A stretch of 45,763 nt of DNA, taken from contig FTLJ01000723.1 of NCBI GenBank assembly GCA_900155495.1, forward strand, positions 1 to 45,763, written 5' to 3'. The stretch comes from Porogramme epimiltina (lineage: Eukaryota > Basidiomycota > Agaricomycetes > Polyporales > Polyporaceae). The position numbers were made by a program, and so were the translations under genes. This document shows positions 1 through 10,628 of this stretch, piece after piece. The notes below the pieces were generated by a model, which did no database searches, was not told the origin of the DNA, and saw only the letters and a program-made list of their open reading frames with translations. Positions within the stretch are counted from its first letter, which is position 1. The number at the start of each line of letters is the position of its first letter.

Positions 1-3000
1 GGGCGGGAGAAGGAGGAAAGGGAGGGGCGGGGGGAGGAGTCGGCGACAGGGACGTCGTCGAGGTCGGGGCGGAGGAGGGCTGGGAGGGACTGAAGGGAGA
101 GAGTGAGTGATGGTCCTGGCAGGGCCCCGGCGAGGTGCACCCGTCGAATCCGAGTCTGCAAGCCAGGCGTCCGTCTCCGCCGTGTGACTGCCTCCCGCTA
201 GACGCCCATCACCTGGCCGCACGGACTCCCTCCCGCCGCCGCCCAGCCATGTCTCGACGTCTGTCCTCAGCCGCCCCGGGTACTTGCGAGTACGCCTCTC
301 GTCCCGGGTCTGCCACCAGCACCTGCCCGCCGTCCACCGCGACCCGGCCGGGCGTGTGCGCACCCCTCGGTCGTAACGCGCGCGTGGGAGCTTCTCCCAG
401 CGTGGCTGCCGACGCCTCTTCCCAATTCCCCGCCCCCCATGCGCCCAGAACTTAGAACGGCGCGCGCCGTGCGCAGTGGACGTCCTTCGCCCGCCTCGTG
501 CTCCTACTGCCCCCACCTTCCCAACGCCTACCTCGTCCGGCGGCACTGCTCCCGGCAGCCACTGATATCTTCCTCGCGACCGGCGCGCGGTCTGCTCCAC
601 TGCGCCCGGTTCCCCGTCCAGCCATCCCCTCCGCGACGCACGTCCGCGCGCACATCCGTTGGTACCAGTGCCCGTCCCAGCACACCGACAGGCGTGGGTG
701 GCAGCTCCTTGGTGTCACGCTCTCGGTGAGTGCGCTATTATTTTGGGCCTGTGCCGCCGCCGCCACCCCACGTCAGGAATGTTTGTCTGATCTGGGGCTC
801 GCGTTCACCCATCACTGTCCCGGCCGTGCCACGGCTGATTGGCTCCAAAGATTTTTACCCTGTTTGTAACCCTGACATGGCGGTGGACGTCGGCCTCCTG
901 GCACGTAAATGTGCGACTCGTACTTACCGCCGGCCCGGCTTCATCTGGTTGCTGACGCGCAGCCACTCTCTCCGGGTGTGTCCAGCTCAGCACAGATGCG
1001 CCGCAGACCTTCGAGCCGCAAGCCGCCCGAGAATGCTCGCGAATACAGTCTCGACAACATACTTCGGTCTCCTTTCGCCGTGTCGCCATGGGGCGCACGG
1101 TCACGCTGGTGCAAGGAAGATCGGCATCCGGCTATGCACTGCAGACGCATGCGCTGGGCTATTCTTGACTCCATAGTCGAGGGCGGCGACCCACTGTCCC
1201 TCACGTCGATGATACACACTTGATCCGCCAGCGACGGCCTCCTACGGCCTCCACCGGTTCAGAAACATACGCGAAAGCCCAGCGGGCGAGTAACTTGCGT
1301 TTATCCGGATTGTAGTTCACGCGCGAAATACTCAGGAGCTAGGACGCCACGCGACGCGCTCTCCGACACGCCAAGGCTTTCTTGGTCTACTGAACCTTGA
1401 GCTTGCACCGTCGCCTCGAAAAGTCCTGCCGCTGAGAATAGGGTCACAGTGGCACAAACTAACGTATTTGGAAAATCCGCAGTTGGATAGGGCCCACCGC
1501 TGACCACACTCCTTGATTGCTCTCCCAGGTTCAGTGTCGCCGGTGTAGCACACCTAGACCCTCCTCCCGCAAGGACTGGCCCCAGTTATATGTTATCCTC
1601 CGCCGCTCACTTGCGTTGGCTACGCAACCTCGACGCACCGCGCTTCTTTGCATGATGGTACTGACACTAACCGACGCCGCCGGGCCAGCCAAAACCCCCG
1701 CAGGCGAGCAATGTCTCGGGGCGGGCCGCCGCTCGGTCCCCGCGCTTTTCCTAAATGTCGAAGTGTCATATTCGACTCCAACATACAAGACGCTGCTCGC
1801 CCGCAGGCGCCAAATACATGTCGCTCCTACTTGTGAGCTCCACCCACCTTTCATTGGCATTCACAATAGTAATCGGACGCTCTCCGCGCGATAGTTTCGG
1901 CTTTACAACACACCCCCAGCGGGGCGCGCGTACCACCATCGCGAAGCCAAACCATATCTTCGACGCTTGATGTTTCCTGATGCCTCCCACCTCCACCAAC
2001 GCACGTTCTCCCACCCAAACCCGCCCCTCGCATCGCGACCCGGCTCAGGTCCTCCACCGCTGCATTGCACCTCCCCACCGCATCCCACATAAATTGCATA
2101 AATCGCCCACCCATACCGTACGGGGCCGACGCCCTGCCCTGCCCCGATCGCCATCTCCCCGCCCCCGAAACGCCCCCATCATTCCGCCCCTACATTGCGC
2201 TCCGTTCCGGGCTCCCCGCGGCCAGCGGTCTGCGCGTCCCGCGCGCGGCGCCACACTCCCCGCGCGCCCTGGTGGTGGCGCACGCGCTCGTCCCCGGGCC
2301 CCTTCCTCGTCCGAGGCCCTTGCGCGCAACGTACGCACTCGCGCACGCGCGCGCGGGACCTCGCCCCCTCCCTGCCTGAGCCTGGCCACTGCGCCAGGGG
2401 TCGTACGGCACAACGGCCGACCGCACGCGTCCCATCGCTGCGCCCAGCACCCGACGCCCGAGTCCGACCTCGCACACGCCATACACCATACACACCGGTC
2501 GGACCGGGAAAAACGCAAGGAGCGGCCGTCGGACGGCGCCAGTGCACAGCGTACGCCGTACGGTACTTACCCCACTCGTGCACTATGGGCTCTTACAGAG
2601 CGCCAAGCCCATCCCCACTCCCCTCCGGCCGGCCCGCGCACGGACATGATGGCGCTACGTCATCGTCGGAGCGGCCTGCGGCCTCGAGGGCACGCAGCAA
2701 ATTATTGTCGCCGCCTCGAGGGCTCGAGGACGCGAAGACGGGCGATCCCCCGCGCAGTGCCTGGCCCTGGGCCCTCATGTCCGCCCGTCCGCCCCAGCGC
2801 CGCGAAGTGCTCCCGCTCGCGCGGAAGAGTGGCACGGGACCGCGGCGGTGCAATTGGTGCTCTCTCTCAAGTGAGAGTCTTCGGCCCGTCGCGGGTGACG
2901 TTGACGCTGCGTGCTCGCGCGGCTGTAGGCGTCGACGTCATCGCCTCCCTCGAACGCGACATGTGCGCAAGCTGGTTCAGTGCTTGCGGGCACATGGGGC

Positions 3001-4096
3001 GACGGCGATCTCGCCGATACCGGGCATACAGGGGCCTCGGGGCCCCTTCGAAGCCTTCTCGCGTCGCGCTTCGGAGGCCCCTCCGAGCCTCGGGCTGGCA
3101 GCCGCGCTGTGCACCAGCTGATTGGCATCTCTAGCTGGAGAAGACGTGCGCGTGTACGTGGGCGCGAGGTGTCGGAGAAGAAGTCGCAATGTGCGGAGAA
3201 TGCGCTGTATTTTTGTGGATTCGAATGTATGCATTGGCCCGGGCTCGCGCGGTGCGCGCGGGTCGGGCGTATCCGTACACAAACTGGCAAAGCGTTCGGT
3301 TGGACGAGGCGAAACGTACACGACATACACGGATCTCGAATACGGGAAGGGAGAGTATTGGAGCGGGAGGGGATTGCATAGGGTAGTAGAAAGAGGGAAG
3401 AGCGTGATTGATTGGTGTCTGATTGTGAGCAAGGGCACTGCTGAGCAGCGCGAGGGCAATTGTTGTTGGGGGAGTATTCGAGGGTCATAATGTAGCGTAC
3501 GGTAGGTATAAGCGGGAGGTGATCACGGAAGCACAGGCCCGTGAAGTGGTTTGGGAACGAAACACGAGGGAGATTAGTTGTACATGTAATGTTTCGATGG
3601 GGATCAGAGTTAATAAATAAACCAAAGGGCCATATGGGTTTTGCGCGTACATCCAGCATGGCGGAGCCGGGATGTGATGAGAATCGCGAGGGGAAACGGG
3701 GAAAGAGGCACCAACGTGCGGATAATCGAAAGGGAATGAGAAGCTCGACGCCGTCATGACGACGTGTCGGGAAGGGGAGAGGGAGGGATTGAGAAGCGCA
3801 AAGCCATAGGCGGAATCGTAGCACAAAGGGATTATGGAGACGTACGGTAGTATGTGGAGAACGGTCCAATCTGGCCGTGGAATACACAAACGAGCATTGG
3901 GAGGGGGGCGGCAAGGCCAAATAACCGAAGGTGACAAGATGGGACCCGACAGAGACCGAGAATTGATGCATAATCGTGGTGGACCGCCTTGGCATAGAGT
4001 TTCGAGCACGTCTTCTTCATGAGTTGTCATAGCATGGGCGAGGAAACGGACGGGGCGGGCTGTCGCAGACTTCCCGCTCCGCCGCCGGTTAGACGC
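1..4096. other. Gene-poor left end, no supported gene
   Basis: I see no recognisable protein, RNA gene or complete mobile element here. The stretch 1980-3134 is very GC-rich and stays open in several frames on both strands, which is what low stop-codon frequency in GC-rich DNA gives by chance. A minus-strand frame is open over 2775-3995, but its translation shows no family resemblance and has none of the intron pattern of the neighbouring real genes. From about 3350 to 4000 the plus strand is purine-rich. At the very left edge the minus strand reads a pyrimidine tract ending in CAG (acceptor-like, near position 93) followed by an open frame that leaves the window, so an incomplete exon of a gene lying to the left is possible but not demonstrated. 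Confidence 0.5.
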
Positions 4097-5348
4097 CTAG
4101 GCTTTGGATGGGACTGCGGCCTTCAGTCCTTCGAGACGTTCTTCCAGACCCTTGCCGAGACCCTCGCGCTCCCACTCACCACCAACATCGTCCGCCGCAC
4201 CCACAACTCCATCGCGCTCCAGAACATATGTCGGCGCGCCGTGAATACTTCCGCCACTTGAACTCGCAGCGTATTGGGCTTGAGGAAGCCCGATCACGCT
4301 CGGAATATGGGGCGGCGGCTCCGAAATGACCGCGGAGGAGGTGAGCGTGGAAAGCGGAACAGCGGACGAAGGAGTAGAGGAGAGGAGGTCCATGTAGGAA
4401 ATGAAGGACAACCGTTTTGTGATATTCTTCGGCGACGGAGGGTGAGATCCGAAAGGCGCCGGAATCGTAATCGAGGCCAGATGGTGTGGGCTGGGCAGAG
4501 TATGGAGCGGGTGTTCCGTATGTGTCGCCGTGGTGGGGGAAGACGTGTTCGAGTTGGAGTCAGTTTCCGACGCCGCCGAGAAGTACGCGGAAGTCGGAGT
4601 GGGCGTTACCGATGACTGCGGCACAGAAACTGGTGCAGCAGCCAAAGGCAGGGGAGCGGTTTGCACCGTTGGCCGCGAGGGGGGAGAGCCCTGGACCGGT
4701 CTAGGGGGTGAACCGGGCAGCGAGGTGCTGAACAACAAACTGCGGCGGTTCCCTGAGGGGCTGGGGCTGCGACTGCTCAATCTCGATATGGGACTGGTGA
4801 AGCCGCTCTGATAGCCCGTGTCTATCGGCGCTGGAGTGACTATTGAGATGGCATCGAGGTCATCATCATCCGCACTTGTTGATGCGAGAACAGCGGCGGC
4901 ACTGTCGAGGACAGAGGGAACAGCGCGCTCAATCTCTTCCGTGAACTTGGCGCGAGGGATATGGTGAGGGTCGGACGTATGGGGAAGGGGGGAGGCGATG
5001 GGCTCGATATCGCGCTCAAAGATTGCGGAGGAGGAAGAGTGGCTGTAAAATGTGTGAGGGCGCGAAGGGCGATCGCCAAGTATATGCGTGCACTTACACG
5101 GACGTGGGGGAAGAGGGGATTGAGGCGGGCGAGCGGGAGCCCAAACGATGGGTGCGAAGGTGCTGGGAGTTGTGGTTCGACGACAATTTGCGCTCGCGGG
5201 ACGGGGTGGTGAGGTTGTTAGAGGAGGTGATGTGTCGGAGCTCGGCGGGGGAGGGGCCGTTGAGAAAGGGGGCATCGATGGTACGGAGGGGGGGCGAGGA
5301 GCCGGTGGTGAGGAGGGAGAGGGCGGGCTCGTGGGTCTGTGTAGCCAT
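4097..5348 (-). CDS. Conserved fungal Ser/Pro-rich protein of unknown function
   Basis: Two exons, complement(join(4097..5042,5098..5348)), encode 398 residues. The 55-nt intron has donor GTAAGTG and acceptor TTTTACAG and interrupts codon 84 in phase 2. The start ATG at 5348 opens MATQTHEPAL; a longer upstream frame exists only because the intron and 5' region happen to be open. Most of the protein is predicted to be disordered, rich in Ser, Pro and Thr, with SP-type sites that suit proline-directed kinases. Two blocks look constrained: KRLSFISYMDLL near residues 293-304, and a highly charged C-terminal segment near 371-390 beginning GGEWEREGLGKGLEERLE. I recall similar blocks in uncharacterised fungal proteins, but that is memory and not a search result. 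No membrane segment or signal peptide is seen. No function is assigned. Confidence 0.82.
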
Positions 5349-6452
5349 GGTGGTCGGGTTGGGGAGTGGTGGTAGTGGTGGTAGTGGGGAAGAAATGAAG
5401 GAGGTGGATATAGCCCCGCGCACGCGCCCATGTAGGTCATCGGCTCCAGGCACGATGGTTGATCTCAATAGCAACCGCGCTTATGCTGCAAATCCACCTT
5501 TATCTGCCCTGAAAGCAGGCAGAAAGCAGGCAAAGCCCCGGCGGAAGCTGGTTCTAAGCTGTCGCCCAAAACCGGATTTACAGGCTGTGGCGGGGCTTGT
5601 CGGGCTCCGATGGCCATCGACTTCTCCGTCGTTCCCTCCGCGAGATGGAACTCAAATCCGCACACTGCCCAGTGGCTGCCCGCTGCCCATGCACCGCTCC
5701 GGCTCATCGTTCAACGTAACGTCTGACCGCGCGCACTCAGAGTCCCCCTTTCCTCCGCGTGCTTGAATCCCGAATACGGCATGTCCCACCGCACCCCGCG
5801 AGGTCCCACACATGACCCCTATCCTCAGGACCGCATGCTCCCTCGGGGGGTGCTCGAGGACAAATATGGCTCGAATCCCATCTCGAACCCAAACAGCATC
5901 CCACCGTCTTCTTTCATTTACTCGCCCGCGCAAATAGCACCCTCTATGGCAACCGTCACCAACAGGCTAGATGGAGAGTATTCTACGACTTGCGAAGGTC
6001 TTCATCCTCGTTGGTGCCGAGTCCATCGTTCGCCCAGTGATGTTGGTGCCTCCTCGGTGACTGACCTGGCCAAGCTGACCACCGAGCACAGGGGTCATCA
6101 ACTGCACGTTTCTTGAATCTTCTGATGGTCGCGCTATCCGGCGTGAGGCCTGAGCCGAGTGTAGGGTGTGCTAACCCAATCTTGGACGCGAAAGCTTGCG
6201 TATTTTAGTCAGCCCAAGAAATGATCGTAGTGGCATTCGAACAGGTGGCGTTTTCAGACCATCCGAGCACACCACCGAAATACTTGTCTCCAGATAGCCT
6301 TCACAGCAAGTTTCGCTCTCCATCAAACATCTTGTCCCACGCAATGATACAGAACAAAGGGAGTGGTGAGTTCCATCCAGATACTATCAAAATAGGACGG
6401 GGAAACAGCAAGAAACTGGGGGAGGCGCAGACACAGCATGGCGGTATGACGA
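5349..6452. promoter_or_regulatory. Intergenic region, upstream of the Ser/Pro-rich gene
   Basis: This 1.1-kb spacer lies between the start of the Ser/Pro-rich gene and the stop codon of the six-hairpin glycosidase gene, both on the minus strand. It must hold the promoter of the former and the 3' end of the latter. I see no TATA box that I would commit to and no further gene. Confidence 0.4.
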
Positions 6453-8803
6453 TCACAAGGCTGGGCTGATGCCCTCTACAAGCACCTTCCACCCATCCTC
6501 CGGAAACCCTGGCGCGTCTCCTTGGCTCCCGTCCCACCCTCGAGCCATCATCGCGACAGCATAGAGCAGCGCACCAGAACCTGGGAAGTACGGAGTAGGC
6601 ACTCTAACTCCGCCTACGGGCATCCCGACGTCGTCGAATTCGAACAGGGGGTGCAATAGCCACTCTATCGCCTTCTCTGTCTCCCCGTTGCGCGCAGCGG
6701 ACATGGCGAGCATCGGGAAGTCCCACCTGCGAACGGCGCACGTCAGTGAGTTCCACGCTACTTCCTCCGCGACGGAATCTCGCACACTCACCCCCAGCAG
6801 TTGCTTATGTTCCAGCTCGCCCACACCTTCTCCGCCGTCGCTTTCGCCATGTCGAGGTTCACGTCTGCCGTTTGCGGAAGCCAGCCGTACAAGCCTACCA
6901 ACGCTGGGTGATCGTTCGTATACGTCGGCGTGTCCCAGAAGTCGCTCGGGATCCCCTCGTAGACCGCATACAGCCCATCCTCGACAGGGAGCGGCGCGAG
7001 GTTGTCCCTGACCTCTGTCCACGCCTCCGGTACCTCCTCCCCGAGACGCTCCATCCACACCCCCGCGTGCTCGAGCCCGAAGCGCCAATACGCAAGCTCG
7101 AACGCCGGGTTGCGCGTCGCGTTCGGCGCCGTGTCCTCGCTCACGACGTACATCGGCGGGCCGAGGTCGAACGCGCCCGTCGACGCGTTCCGGCGCGCGT
7201 ACGCGGCCATCCAGTCAGCCGTCGCGCCCACGACGTCGCGCCACGCCTCGAGCGTCGCGCGCGCCGGCGCGGCGCGGTACGCGTACTCGGCGAACACGAG
7301 CGGGTGAGGCTGCTGCCAGATGAGCAGCTCGTTGATCTCTCCCGGCGCGGACCGCCCGGATGGGTCCGTCATCTTCGACCAGCGCGCGCCGGTCGGGTAG
7401 CCCTCCTGCACCTGCGCGCGCGCGATGGACGACGCGAGGAAGCGGGCGTACGTGCCGCTCGCGCGGTCGAGGAGGTCCCAGTTGTTCCAGAGCGCCCAGT
7501 GCGCGCTGTGCCAGAAGAACATTTCCATGTGAAACTTGCCGTACTATCCGGAGGTAAGCATTTAAGGGGCGAGTGCACCGAGTTAAACGCGATGCTTACC
7601 CAGCCGTTGTTTACAAGTCCGGACTATGGAGCATCAGTCACCGCCATCTTAATGAATCAAACCTGCGCTCACCTCTTGCGGTGGTGTGTCACCAGCCTCA
7701 TTCACGCGTAGCAAGTACTGAGAAAGGATGATCCGCCGCTGGAGTTCGTCCGCCCGTGTGTCGGTGGACCCGCTCACAACGTCGACAAACCCGTGGTCCG
7801 ACCAGAACGCCGCCCATACCTCCTCCGAATCGCGTTCGATCTCTTCCGCACCCGGCAGGACGTCGATCTTCTTCGGCGCGTACGCGATGGACAATGAGAA
7901 CGTCGTATTCGCGCTCTTGGGGACAATATTGTACCGATGAGCGTCCGGCGACACGCGCGTGATCTCAAACTCGCTGTCCCCACCCCCGACGAACGTGAAG
8001 AACGTCGTGTCGCCCATCGTGTGCGCGATCTCCGCCCTCACGCCTTTCTCGAGGCCCTTCCCTTGCGCGAGCGTCGTGGTGTGGTTGGACGTCGCGTTGA
8101 ACACCCCGACGAACGGCGCCTCGAACTTTTGGCTCCCGTCGTTCCACGGGAAGTCGAGGAAGAGCCCGAGCCGCCCCGCGCGGACGAGCGGCGAGTCGAG
8201 CGTGACCGCGAGCGCGTCGTGCGTCTGCGCCGCGACGGTGCGCACCGCGACGTCCTCGCCCGCCCACCGGAACGCGCTCGCGAGCGTGCCCGTCCAGAGG
8301 TCGAGCGTCTGCGCCGTCGCGCCCGCCGCGAGCGCGCCCTCGCCCACCTGCTCCACGCCCCCGTCCGCACCGAGGAAGAGCAGGCCGACGCGCCCGAGGT
8401 TCGCGCGGTTCGGGTTCGCGATGAGCCACTGCTGCGCGGGCTGCGGCCCGCCGAACTCGTACTGCACGCCGTCCCAGACCGCGCCGCGGTACGCGGCGAG
8501 GTCGGCCGGCGTGAGCCCGGGCGGGAGCGAGTCGTTCTTCCAGCCCCAGTCGGACATCGTCGCGAAGGGGAGGAAGGTCTGCAGCCCGGAGACGTCCGCG
8601 CCGAACGCGAAGTGGCCGTTCCCGACCTGCATGGGCGTGCTCGGGCTCGAGGCATTCCGGGAGGGGTTGTAGCGCGACACGATTGCGCGCCGGTCGATGC
8701 GTGGCGCTGTTTGTGGGGAGGCATGGGTGTGGGGTGCAAGGGCCAATATTGTGAGGGCAAAAGCGGTAGCCCAAGCCGTTGAGGTGTCGATGAGAGGTTT
8801 CAT
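6453..8803 (-). CDS. Secreted six-hairpin glycosidase-like protein (GH65/GH95-like)
   Basis: Four exons, complement(join(6453..6726,6792..7543,7600..7623,7673..8803)), give 726 residues. The 24-nt second exon encodes only SGLVNNGW and fits in phase 0 on both sides. A hydrophobic N-terminus (roughly residues 8-28, ending near HTHAS) looks like a signal peptide, so the product is probably secreted. The first half, with MQVGNGHFAFGADVSGLQ, resembles the N-terminal beta-sandwich of bacterial and fungal six-hairpin glycosidases. The second half carries FHMEMFFWHSAHWALWNNW and NCWGWDFPMLAMSAAR, typical of the (alpha/alpha)6 barrel in this superfamily. Substrate is unknown: trehalose, kojibiose, fucoside or other alpha-glycoside activity is possible by analogy to GH65 and GH95. 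I chose the ATG at 8803 because it directly precedes the signal peptide; the frame is open upstream to 8938. Confidence 0.85.
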
Positions 8804-9046
8804 CGCGTATGCTGGAGTGAAGTGGTCGAAGGGGGGGGAGGTCGGGGGTGCCACTTCGACGACGCGCCACGTCTTGTAAGTGGTCGGCGCCGTCGAAAGG
8901 TGTGTGCGGGTAGCCGTTCTTGATTCTCTTCCGGTCAAACGGCGAGAGATGCTTGGGGAGGCTGAATGTTCTTGCTTCCAGCTGACTTCGTCGCGGCCCG
9001 GGGCATTCAGAGATGCACCATGTGACTACGTCAGAGGCGATTCTGT

Positions 9047-9287
9047 CACACCGGGAATACCAAAATTCCTAGTGGTAAAGAACGTTATCGACAATGCTAC
9101 TCAATATGTAGTATTATGCAACCCATCTTCCACATGGCAGATTATCATGTATCGAGGGAAGGAGGATAGTATTAAATATTTATTGTTCTGATAGGCATTT
9201 TGAGAGTGCGAAAACACTAAACTCCTTCACATCGAGAATGTGAATCTAAACTAAACATTCCGAATCTAAACGAACTTCAAGTTTTCA
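9047..9287 (+). repeat. Left inverted arm of fold-back element
   Basis: This arm pairs with 9312-9552 read on the opposite strand. The outer 25 nt are nearly identical between the arms; the inner part near 9270-9287 is the most diverged. Confidence 0.8.
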
Positions 9288-9311
9288 CACTCCGATTGAC
9301 GTTCCCAGCGT

Positions 9312-9552
9312 CTGAGAACTCAAGTTTGTGTGGACTCAGAATGTTAAGTCCAAATCCACATTCTCGATGCGAGGGAACTTCGCATTTTCAGGCTCCCCAA
9401 ATGGCGGTCAGAACAAGTAATATTGAATTGCATTCCATTTCTCTCGATATATGATAAACTGCGACGTGGAAGATGGGTTGCATAATTCTACATGTTGATT
9501 ATCATTATCAATAACGTTCTCTGCGACCAGGAATTTTGGCATTCCCGGTGTG
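9312..9552 (-). repeat. Right inverted arm of fold-back element
   Basis: The reverse complement of this arm matches 9047-9287. The shared block GCAACCCATCTTCCAC is identical in both arms and is the easiest anchor for alignment. Confidence 0.8.
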
Positions 9553-10628
9553 TGTTGTGACCCGAGCTCGACCACCTGTCTTACCCATTTGGCTTCGACA
9601 GGATCTGGACGAGGATGAATGGTGAAGACAGAAGACACTATATCGTACTAGCACAGGGACATCCTACAGATATCCAGTTCGCACTGGTCCGAGGAACCTA
9701 TTATAAGATCCGTCTAATACGAAGTCTATTTATCACGAGGGCGCGAACATATTTGGCATATTTGACGGATTGGTTCTCGGAGACTTGCACCGAGCCTACT
9801 ACAAGAGCATCCGTAGATAGATATCGATTCATTGCAGTTGGAGATCTATACAGCGTAGACATTAATGTGCATAGTAGCTGTGGCGGCTGACACAACATGC
9901 TCATTACTTATGCTCGGGCATCGTTCACGTTTAGGATTCGCTCATTTAAGACACTGTATAATTGGACAGGGGTACGAAGCCCCAGCAACCAGATCCCAGA
10001 ATGGTTTTCAGCATCATCATCCGTGGCAATGCCATAGTCAAATTCTTCGCTAAATTCGATGCCATCTTGACGCAGTGTCTGAAAGAAGCATATCCAATCT
10101 CTCCGCAACGAGCCCAAAGCTCAAGTCATTCGCGCACGGGAGTATTGCCGCATGAGTTATCTTCATTGTCCAAGTCTTTGCACTCCGTCCCGCATCCCGT
10201 CTCGAACGACATCGGCTCATTGCACTCGTCAAGGCGGATTCGAGCGTGTGCTTCACATCGCCTTCACATCCGCCCTCGCATAGAGGAGTCGGCCCCACGG
10301 GATGTGTGGGTAGGGTGGACTACCACGGTCGTCGGGATGCCCCATCTGACCTGCTGGTGGAGCACCTGTGTGATTCCGCGACATTAGCGTAGGTTTGGTG
10401 GGGCGCGTTGTCGGACTGGAAACGGCGCGGGAAGTGCTGTAGTTGGTACGCCTTATGCGAAATCTACTCGGAAGCCGTCTATGACGTCTCCGCTGACAAT
10501 AAAGCCCCATTCTCTTCCTCGTAACAAAAGATAACACGCAGCTTCTTTTTCAGGGCATGTGTCAATGATATATACAACCACGTACCCAGCCCATTCCCCA
10601 CCCGAGTTAGATTACACAAGACGTCATA

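Larger units (their letters stand above)
9047..9552. mobile_element. MITE-like fold-back element, two 241-nt inverted arms
   Basis: The left arm (9047-9287) reads outward-in as CACACCGGGAAT, then CCAAAATTCCT, GAACGTTAT and GCAACCCATCTTCCAC. The reverse complement of the right arm (9312-9552) shows the same blocks in the same order, with about 80 percent identity by eye. The arms are separated by about 24 nt that itself contains a small hairpin, GACG-7 nt-CGTC. Because both arms are the same sequence, each also yields a similar short open frame (ending near 9191 on plus and 9408 on minus), which is a by-product and not a gene. The element is AT-rich compared with its surroundings. A clear target-site duplication is not visible; TGT next to both ends is a weak candidate. 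Confidence 0.8.
8804..10628. other. Intergenic region holding a fold-back element
   Basis: This 1.8-kb region separates the glycosidase start from the 3' end of the RNase H-like gene. It holds the glycosidase promoter next to 8803 and the fold-back element at 9047-9552. From 9560 to 10620 I find only short fortuitous frames and no recognisable domain. Confidence 0.5.

Noticed and set aside
1980..3134. 384-codon plus-strand open frame
   Set aside because: It lies in GC-rich DNA where other frames on both strands are equally open. The translation is Arg/Pro/Ala-rich with no domain and no intron pattern.
2775..3995. 406-codon minus-strand open frame downstream of the Ser/Pro-rich gene
   Set aside because: No family resemblance, random-looking composition, and no splice structure typical of the other genes. 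Length alone is not enough support.
8880..9191. 103-codon plus frame and the similar 76-codon minus frame at 9408-9638 as two related genes
   Set aside because: Their similar endings come from the two arms of one inverted repeat.
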